Below, in pieces: positions 13,957 to 18,563 of a stretch of 18,563 nucleotides of DNA (its first letter is position 1; every line of letters begins with the position of its first letter). This DNA is from Lachnospiraceae bacterium UBA7050 (GTDB lineage Bacteria > Bacillota > Clostridia > Lachnospirales > Lachnospiraceae): the NCBI GenBank assembly GCA_002493905.1, contig DLAJ01000029.1, forward strand, positions 1 through 18,563, in the 5' to 3' direction. A program made the position numbers and the translations under genes. The notes under the pieces are model-generated. The model saw only the letters and a program-made list of their open reading frames with translations. It was not told the DNA's origin and did not search any database.

Positions 13957-16920
13957 ATGAGAAAATGTACAAGCAGCAGATATCTGAAAAAGGTTTATGC
14001 CGTGGTTCTGCCGATGGTGTCGTATTTGCTTTTTTTACTGTGCGGATTCCGAAGCAGTGCGGAAAAGGCGTTTCAGTATGGAGAGACGGACGGGTATCTT
14101 GCTGTACTTTATGACAATAGAAGCGGTCTTCCGACCTCTGAAGCGAATGCGATTGTACAGACGCCTGACGGGTTTATCTGGATTGGAGGTTATAGCGGTC
14201 TGGTGAGGTATGACGGGAGAGAGTTCTATCGTTTTGAGGCGGCAACTGGAATTACAAGCGTAACGTCACTCTATGTGGATGGACAGGGACGTCTCTGGAT
14301 TGGTACGAACGACAGAGGTGCAGCGCTTTATGAGTACGGTGAAGTTGCGTTCTGGGGTAAGGAGGAGGGACTGTCATCTGATTCCGTCAGACGGATTTCT
14401 GAGGACGGTGACGGAAACATTATTCTGGCTACGACGCAGGGAATGGCGTATATTGACGGCGCAGGGCAGCTGCATATCATAGACGATCCCCGCATCAACG
14501 GACAATATATATGTGATATTAGCAGGGATGAACAGGGACTCATATATGGAGTGACCCTTGACGGCGATATATTTCTGCTCGACGGCCTTGTTGTAACGGC
14601 GTTTTTTACCGGAGAGGAGCTGCCCTATGATATACCGATTTCAGTGACGCCGGCAGGCCGCGCAGGAGTTGTTTATCTGGGCATGGAAGAGGATTATATT
14701 ATCCGCACGGATTTGACCGGTGATATTGGCAGATATGAAAAGATTATGGTATCGCCCTGCCGGAATATCAACCACATGGGTTTATGGGGCGGCAGGCTTT
14801 GGATCTGTGCCGATAACGGAATCGGTTATGTGGACGAAAATGACTGTTACATAGAGGCTGCAGGGCTTCCGATGAACAATTCGGTGGACGGAATGATCGC
14901 TGATCAGGAAGGTAATCTTTGGTTTGTATCTTCCAGACAGGGCGTGATGAAAATTGTGGAGAACCGATTTACAAACATAAACGAGAAGGCGGGGCTTGGG
15001 AAAATGGTGGCCAACTCGACCTGTCTGTTTCAGGGAAAGCTTTATATCGGTACGGACAGCGGACTGATCATACTAAATGAGGCGTACCAGCGGGAAGAGA
15101 ATGGTCTGACGGTGCTTCTTGATCAGATCAGGATACGCTGCATCAGGTCGGATTCTGCGGGAAATCTATGGTTTTGCACATTCAGCGATCAGGGGCTGGT
15201 CTGTCTGAAAACGGACGGCAGCATTGTCAGTTATCAGGAAGAAAACGGTTTGAATTCCAACCGGGTCCGAACGGTGCTGGAGCTTTCGGACGGCAGTCTT
15301 GCGGTGGCGACAAGCGGCGGGGTCAACATTCTGCGCGACGGGGAAATTGTCCGGAGTTACGGAGGCGGTGATGGCCTGAACAATACCGAAATTCTTTCAC
15401 TCTGTGAGGCGGAGGATGGCGTAATATATGCCGGCAGCGACGGAAATGGAATTTATGTGATTGAACCGGACGGGATACGCAATCTGACGGATAGGAACGG
15501 GTTATCTTCTGAAGTCATCCTGATGATGAAAAAAGATCCGGAGAGAAGCGGATATTGGATTGTAACAGGTAATTCGCTTGCCTATATGGAAAATGAGCAG
15601 ATCCGGCAGATTCGGTCGTTTCCATATTCAAACAATTTTGATCTGTTTTTTGGAAGAGGCGGACGTATCTGGGTGGTAAGCAGTAACGGGCTTTATTGTG
15701 TTTCCGGTGAGGCGCTTGTCAATGACCGGGTTCAGGATTATCTTTTCTATAATGCAGACAGCGGCATGCATTGCGGCGCAACAGCTAATGCAAGAAGCTG
15801 TCTTGCGCCGGACGGGACGCTGTATATTGCAGGGTCTGAAAATGTCATGAGCATCTGTATAGACGAGGAGCGGGCGGACGCATCTTATGCGGGGCTGGCA
15901 GTTCCGTTTGTGAAGATGGATGAGGAAACGGTCTATGTCAGGGAAGGGGATACGCTTGTCATACCCCGCAGCTGTACGCGTGTGACAATTTACGGTTATG
16001 CATTGACCTATACGTTGAACGATCCGCTGATCCGGTATCAGCTCAGAGGCTTCTCCGATGAAGAGGTAACTGTGAAACGGTCGCAGCTTTCTCCGGTCAG
16101 CTATACGAATCTTGAGGGAAAAGAATACACCTTTATCATGTCGGTGCTTGACAATGAGACGGGTGAAGTCGTTAACGAGATCTCTTTGACGCTCGTGAAG
16201 GAAAAGAAGCTGATGGAATATCCGGCATTCCGTCTGCTGATCGTGTTTTTGCTTCTGGCTGCGGCGGGACTGCTTGCCGTCTATATTGTGCATCGGAGGA
16301 TGCGTGCTTATAAGGAGCGGGAGGAACAGAACCGCAGGTTTATGAACGAAGTTATCGCGGCGTTTGCCAAAGCAATTGATATTAAAGATCAATATACAAA
16401 CGGACATTCCTCAAGAGTGGCGGAATATTCTAAAATGCTTGCGCAAAAGATGGGATATGGGGAAGAAGAAGTGGAGCGTATTCATCACATTGCGCTCCTG
16501 CATGACATCGGGAAAATTGCAGTACCGGATGAGATCTTAAACAAGGCCATGCCGCTTACTTCGGAGGAATATGAGATCATGAAGCGGCATGCACAGGACG
16601 GGTATGATATTTTGAGGGAAATTCGCAGTTATCCGGATATGGCACTCGGAGCAGGCTATCATCACGAAAGCTTGGACGGAACGGGCTATCCAAACGGCTG
16701 TAAGGGTGATGAAATTCCGTTTGCTGCGCGCATTGTGGCGGTGGCGGATACCTTTGATGCAATGAATTCTACAAGACCTTATCGTCCGAAAATGCCGATT
16801 GAACAAATTGTTGCGGAATTGAAGCGGGTATCAGGCACACAGTTGGAGCCAAAGATTGTGGAGCTGATGCTGGAAGTGATTGAGGAGCATAAAGACAAAT
16901 TTTTGCAGCAAGAGGCTTGA
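13957..16920 (+). CDS. extracellular beta-propeller/Y_Y_Y receptor fused to HD-GYP phosphodiesterase
   Basis: This 987-residue transmembrane receptor starts with a signal peptide or signal anchor (hydrophobic ~13-30, possible cleavage after RSSA). Residues ~45-640 contain about 14 blade-like repeats of the two-component-regulator-propeller type, such as GFIWIGGYSGLVRYDG, GRLWIGTNDRG, GNLWFVSSRQGVMKI and GVIYAGSDGNGIYVI, enough for two seven-bladed propellers. A Y_Y_Y-like domain follows (IRYQLRGFSDEEV, SYTNLEGKEYTF), then one TM helix (~757-778). The cytoplasmic HD-GYP has HDIGK (His849/Asp850), HHESLDGTGYP and DTFDAMNSTRPYR. In Bacteroides hybrid two-component systems this sensor module binds glycans and drives a histidine kinase; here the kinase is absent and a c-di-GMP phosphodiesterase takes its place. 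The ribosome site GGATGGA is weak, so translation may be coupled to the GGDEF gene. Its stop codon overlaps the next promoter. Confidence 0.92.
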   Translation: MRKCTSSRYLKKVYAVVLPMVSYLLFLLCGFRSSAEKAFQYGETDGYLAVLYDNRSGLPTSEANAIVQTPDGFIWIGGYSGLVRYDGREFYRFEAATGITSVTSLYVDGQGRLWIGTNDRGAALYEYGEVAFWGKEEGLSSDSVRRISEDGDGNIILATTQGMAYIDGAGQLHIIDDPRINGQYICDISRDEQGLIYGVTLDGDIFLLDGLVVTAFFTGEELPYDIPISVTPAGRAGVVYLGMEEDYIIRTDLTGDIGRYEKIMVSPCRNINHMGLWGGRLWICADNGIGYVDENDCYIEAAGLPMNNSVDGMIADQEGNLWFVSSRQGVMKIVENRFTNINEKAGLGKMVANSTCLFQGKLYIGTDSGLIILNEAYQREENGLTVLLDQIRIRCIRSDSAGNLWFCTFSDQGLVCLKTDGSIVSYQEENGLNSNRVRTVLELSDGSLAVATSGGVNILRDGEIVRSYGGGDGLNNTEILSLCEAEDGVIYAGSDGNGIYVIEPDGIRNLTDRNGLSSEVILMMKKDPERSGYWIVTGNSLAYMENEQIRQIRSFPYSNNFDLFFGRGGRIWVVSSNGLYCVSGEALVNDRVQDYLFYNADSGMHCGATANARSCLAPDGTLYIAGSENVMSICIDEERADASYAGLAVPFVKMDEETVYVREGDTLVIPRSCTRVTIYGYALTYTLNDPLIRYQLRGFSDEEVTVKRSQLSPVSYTNLEGKEYTFIMSVLDNETGEVVNEISLTLVKEKKLMEYPAFRLLIVFLLLAAAGLLAVYIVHRRMRAYKEREEQNRRFMNEVIAAFAKAIDIKDQYTNGHSSRVAEYSKMLAQKMGYGEEEVERIHHIALLHDIGKIAVPDEILNKAMPLTSEEYEIMKRHAQDGYDILREIRSYPDMALGAGYHHESLDGTGYPNGCKGDEIPFAARIVAVADTFDAMNSTRPYRPKMPIEQIVAELKRVSGTQLEPKIVELMLEVIEEHKDKFLQQEA

Positions 16921-16945
16921 CAGGATAGGGTGGATGTGGTAAAGT
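16917..16945 (+). promoter_or_regulatory. promoter of infC-rpmI-rplT overlapping the preceding stop codon
   Basis: A perfect TTGACA (16917-16922) covers the TGA stop of the receptor gene. After 17 bases it is followed by TAAAGT (16940-16945), with TGG directly in front as an extended -10. The predicted start near 16952 gives a leader of about 255 bases, fitting an attenuated ribosomal-protein operon. Confidence 0.75.
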
Positions 16946-17142
16946 ATCTAACTGTGCAAGGAATTGTACGGTAAAACAAGCAGAGTATCCACTCTCACCC
17001 TGTGGCAATGGCTTAACAGGTGTTCATGATTTCTTTCTGTATAGGTTCTTTTTCTGTTGGAAAAGTTTGAACGAACTGGCCGGAAGCGTCCGGCTGAAGG
17101 GAAACTTTAAGGAAAAGGCCTGTGTATAGAGGAGAAGGACTG

Positions 17143-17170
17143 GTGGATAGCGATGCTGTCCACTTTTTTT
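17143..17170 (+). terminator. attenuator terminator in the infC leader
   Basis: GTGGATAGC pairs with GCTGTCCAC (nine pairs, one G-U, loop GAT), and seven Ts follow (17164-17170). It ends 36 bases before the ATT start of infC, where an L20-controlled terminator is expected. Confidence 0.75.
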
Positions 17171-17193
17171 GCAAAAAAACTGTTTCTTATGAT

Positions 17194-17198
17194 GGAGG
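17194..17198 (+). promoter_or_regulatory. infC: Shine-Dalgarno site that fixes the ATT start of infC
   Basis: GGAGG is eight bases before ATT 17207, the ideal distance. The two ATG codons at 17189 and 17192 lie before or overlap the approach to this site and cannot use it. Confidence 0.75.
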
Positions 17199-17206
17199 AC
17201 AAAACA

Positions 17207-17713
17207 ATTAGCGAACTATTTATTAACGAACAGATCAGGGACAAGGAAGTACGAGTGATTGGTGTAAACGGCGAGCAGCTTGGCATTATGCCGACGCGGG
17301 AGGCGCTGAAGCTTGCAGAGGAGGCGGAGCTTGATCTTGTCAAAATTGCGCCTACGGCAAAGCCGCCTGTTTGTAAGATCGTTGATTATGGAAAGTACCG
17401 TTATGAACTGGCAAGAAAAGAAAAGGAAGCCAAAAAGAAGCAGAAGATCGTCGAGATCAAAGAAATCAGGCTGTCTCCGAATATTGATACCAATGATCTG
17501 AATACGAAAGTGAATGCGGCGAGAAAATTTCTTGAAAAGGGAAATAAGGTGAAAGTAACGCTGCGTTTCCGCGGACGTGAGATGGCGCATATGAATACGA
17601 CCAAGCATATATTGGATGATTTTGCAGAAAGCCTTACGGATATTGCGGTCGTAGAGAAGCCGGCGAAGGTAGAGGGCCGGACCATGGCAATGTTTTTAAC
17701 TGAGAAGCGCTGA
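17207..17713 (+). CDS. infC: translation initiation factor IF-3
   Basis: This 168-residue IF-3 binds the 30S subunit, prevents premature 50S joining and proofreads initiator tRNA and start codon. The N-domain opens with SELFINEQIRDKEVRVIG and has GEQLGIMPTREAL and AKPPVCKIVDYGKYRYE. The lysine-rich linker (RKEKEAKKKQK) leads to the C-domain with IRLSPNIDTNDL, VTLRFRGREMAH and the C-terminal KPAKVEGRTMAMFL. Length is normal. I place the start at ATT 17207. It has GGAGG eight bases upstream, gives the usual IF-3 N-terminus and matches the rare AUU start known for infC, which IF-3 itself discriminates against. Upstream in-frame ATGs at 17153, 17189 and 17192 would add residues encoded by the terminator or lack a ribosome site. 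rpmI follows after 48 bases. Confidence 0.95.
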   Translation: MSELFINEQIRDKEVRVIGVNGEQLGIMPTREALKLAEEAELDLVKIAPTAKPPVCKIVDYGKYRYELARKEKEAKKKQKIVEIKEIRLSPNIDTNDLNTKVNAARKFLEKGNKVKVTLRFRGREMAHMNTTKHILDDFAESLTDIAVVEKPAKVEGRTMAMFLTEKR

Positions 17714-17761
17714 TATCGTGTAAGGTTAAAATAGAGTAAGACAAATAGGAGGAAGATTACC

Positions 17762-17959
17762 ATGCCAAAAATGAAAACCAAAAAAGCAGCCGCAAAGCGT
17801 TTTACGCAGACGGGAAGCGGAAAGTTAAAAAGAAGCAAGGCTTATAAGCAGCATATTTTGACAAAGAAATCTGCTAAGACAAAGAGAAACTTAAGAAAAC
17901 CTGCTTTGACCGATGCTACCAACGTAAAGAATATGAAGAAAATTTTACCGTATTTATAA
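17762..17959 (+). CDS. rpmI: 50S ribosomal protein L35
   Basis: This 65-residue, very basic protein of the large ribosomal subunit opens with PKMKTKKAAAKRF and has TGSGKLKRSKAYKQHIL and a C-terminal block ending in KKILPYL, all typical of L35. ATG 17762 is preceded by AGGAGGAAG at good distance. It sits in the conserved infC-rpmI-rplT order and should share the L20-controlled leader. Confidence 0.98.
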   Translation: MPKMKTKKAAAKRFTQTGSGKLKRSKAYKQHILTKKSAKTKRNLRKPALTDATNVKNMKKILPYL

Positions 17960-17980
17960 GTCATAAGGAGGAAGAGAGAC

Positions 17981-18337
17981 ATGGCAAGAATTAAGGGCGG
18001 CATGAACGCCAAGAAAAAGCATAATAGAGTATTAAAGCTTGCGAAAGGATACAGAGGGGCACGCTCCAAACAGTATCGGATTGCAAAGCAGTCTGTCATG
18101 AGAGCCTTAGCAACTTCTTATGCAGGACGGAAACAGAAGAAGCGTCAGTTCAGACGTTTGTGGATTGCACGTATCAATGCGGCAGCAAGAATGAACGGTA
18201 TTTCTTACAGCAAATTCATGTTTGGCTTGAAGAACGCGGGTGTTACGATGAACCGCAAGATGCTTTCTGAGCTGGCAGTGAATGATGCCAAGGGATTTGC
18301 GTCTCTTGCAGAGCTTGCAAAGGCAAATCTTGGATAA
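17981..18337 (+). CDS. rplT: 50S ribosomal protein L20
   Basis: This 118-residue assembly protein of the large subunit is also the autoregulator of this operon in Firmicutes. It opens with ARIKGGMNAKKKHNRVLKLA and has YRGARSKQYR, RKQKKRQFRRLWIARINAA, SYSKFMFGLKNAGV and LNRKMLSELAVND-like sequence (MNRKMLSELAVND), all standard for L20. ATG 17981 follows AAGGAGGAAGAG. Its product is expected to bind both 23S rRNA and the leader hairpin at 17062-17108. A strong terminator follows. Confidence 0.98.
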   Translation: MARIKGGMNAKKKHNRVLKLAKGYRGARSKQYRIAKQSVMRALATSYAGRKQKKRQFRRLWIARINAAARMNGISYSKFMFGLKNAGVTMNRKMLSELAVNDAKGFASLAELAKANLG

Positions 18338-18376
18338 AAAAGTTTGCAGGAAAAAATAGGGTATAAAAATCAGGAA

Positions 18377-18420
18377 GTAAAAAACGGCTAGTCGTAATAT
18401 TCGGCAGTGCCGTTTTTTAC
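18377..18420 (+). terminator. intrinsic terminator after rplT, probably bidirectional
   Basis: A 12-bp stem (GTAAAAAACGGC at 18377-18388 with GCCGTTTTTTAC at 18409-18420) encloses a 20-base loop and carries its own A and T runs, so it could end transcription in both directions. It begins 39 bases after the L20 stop. Confidence 0.85.
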
Positions 18421-18478
18421 TTTGTCCGCATAAAAATTTCCTGCATGCGGGCGATGCATACTTTTATAGGAGGAGAAA

Positions 18479-18555
18479 GATTGAAAATTAAAAATTTTCG
18501 ATCCCAAGTTTGCGCTGCGAGCATCGCAAACATTGGCGCATTAGCTGCTCGCAAA
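18479..18555 (+). repeat. hairpin-rich segment at the window edge, possible intergenic repeat element
   Basis: An 11-bp stem (18479-18489 with 18493-18503, loop AAA, one G-U) is followed by GTTTGCG (18508-18514) pairing with CGCAAAC (18525-18531). The segment GCGAGCA (18517-18523) can instead pair with TGCTCGC (18546-18552), so folds compete. Such density of inverted repeats is more like a dispersed intergenic element than coding sequence. The element continues past the window. Confidence 0.4.
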
Positions 18556-18563
18556 GAAAGGAG
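18481..18563 (+). CDS. possible start of a short unknown protein, cut by the window end
   Basis: AGGAGGAG just upstream (ending about six bases before) points to TTG 18481, opening a frame of at least 27 codons with KIKNFRSQV near its start and an Ala-rich stretch after. I recognise no family. The start codon lies inside an 11-bp hairpin and the whole frame coincides with inverted repeats, so the frame may be incidental to a repeat element. The good ribosome site is the only strong argument for it. Confidence 0.3.
   Translation, partial: MKIKNFRSQVCAASIANIGALAARKER

Larger units (their letters stand above)
16952..17206 (+). promoter_or_regulatory. L20-type leader (attenuator) of the infC operon
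   Basis: This 5' leader precedes infC-rpmI-rplT. Its central element pairs AAAGTTT (17062-17068) with AAACTTT (17102-17108) and encloses GCCGG-AAGCGT-CCGGC (17079-17094). It looks like the L20-binding site that mimics 23S rRNA in Firmicutes leaders. Upstream are a small hairpin (16982-16995) and a CACCCTGT/ACAGGTG stem (16996-17022). Downstream is an intrinsic terminator (17143-17170). By analogy with B. subtilis, excess L20 should bind and favour early termination. The exact fold is inferred by eye. Confidence 0.7.

Noticed and set aside
15628..16407. Open frame of 259 codons on the minus strand
   Set aside because: It lies opposite the propeller/Y_Y_Y receptor and has no recognisable domain.
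17153..17206. ATG 17153 as infC start
   Set aside because: It lies inside the terminator hairpin and would encode 18 extra residues from the T-tract; no ribosome site precedes it.
1..18563. CRISPR arrays, tRNA or rRNA genes, transposases, prophage genes
   Set aside because: I saw no regularly spaced repeats, no tRNA-like cloverleaf, no rRNA motifs and no transposase or phage protein in any frame.

Overview
The window looks like chromosome from a Gram-positive anaerobe of the class Clostridia, most probably Lachnospiraceae. The reasons are the AG-rich Shine-Dalgarno sites, moderate GC content, the infC-rpmI-rplT operon preceded by an L20-type attenuator leader, and many hybrid histidine kinases whose receivers carry the 'DHMMP' variant. 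The placement rests on protein style only; there is no rRNA in the window. Every supported gene is on the + strand.

Region 1 (165-9286) is a signalling island of four tightly packed genes. First is a 7-TM hybrid kinase ending in HPt, a second receiver and HD-GYP. Next come a stand-alone receiver, a 6-TM hybrid kinase with a degenerate receiver, a true receiver and an HPt, and finally a 6-TM hybrid kinase whose C-terminus is a complete DegV/FakB-type fatty-acid-binding domain instead of an HPt. No protein here has a DNA-binding output. The visible outputs are c-di-GMP hydrolysis and, by inference, lipid binding. Region 2 (9321-11121) is one methyl-accepting chemotaxis protein with its own promoter.

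Region 3 (11212-16920) starts at a near-consensus sigma-A promoter. It holds a Nudix hydrolase, a cytosolic LacI-type sensor fused to a GGDEF diguanylate cyclase, and a secreted beta-propeller/Y_Y_Y receptor fused through one TM helix to HD-GYP. The last resembles the sensor half of a hybrid two-component system with the kinase replaced by a c-di-GMP phosphodiesterase. The window therefore holds one predicted c-di-GMP synthase and two predicted hydrolases with different sensor inputs, beside a chemoreceptor. This suggests control of motility or surface behaviour by nutrients, possibly polysaccharides or fatty acids (inference).

Region 4 (16917-18420) is the housekeeping infC-rpmI-rplT operon. 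Its promoter overlaps the stop codon of the preceding gene, and its leader contains an L20-binding-like hairpin and an intrinsic terminator. IF-3 very probably starts at the rare codon ATT (17207). A strong terminator follows rplT. The last 85 bases hold either the start of a small gene or, in my view more likely, part of a hairpin-rich intergenic repeat.

The most unusual items are the kinase-receiver-DegV fusion, the kinase-REC-HPt-REC-HD-GYP protein and the propeller-HD-GYP receptor. No stretch over 300 bases lacks a gene; bases 1-164 hold only a possible short upstream reading frame and weak repeats.
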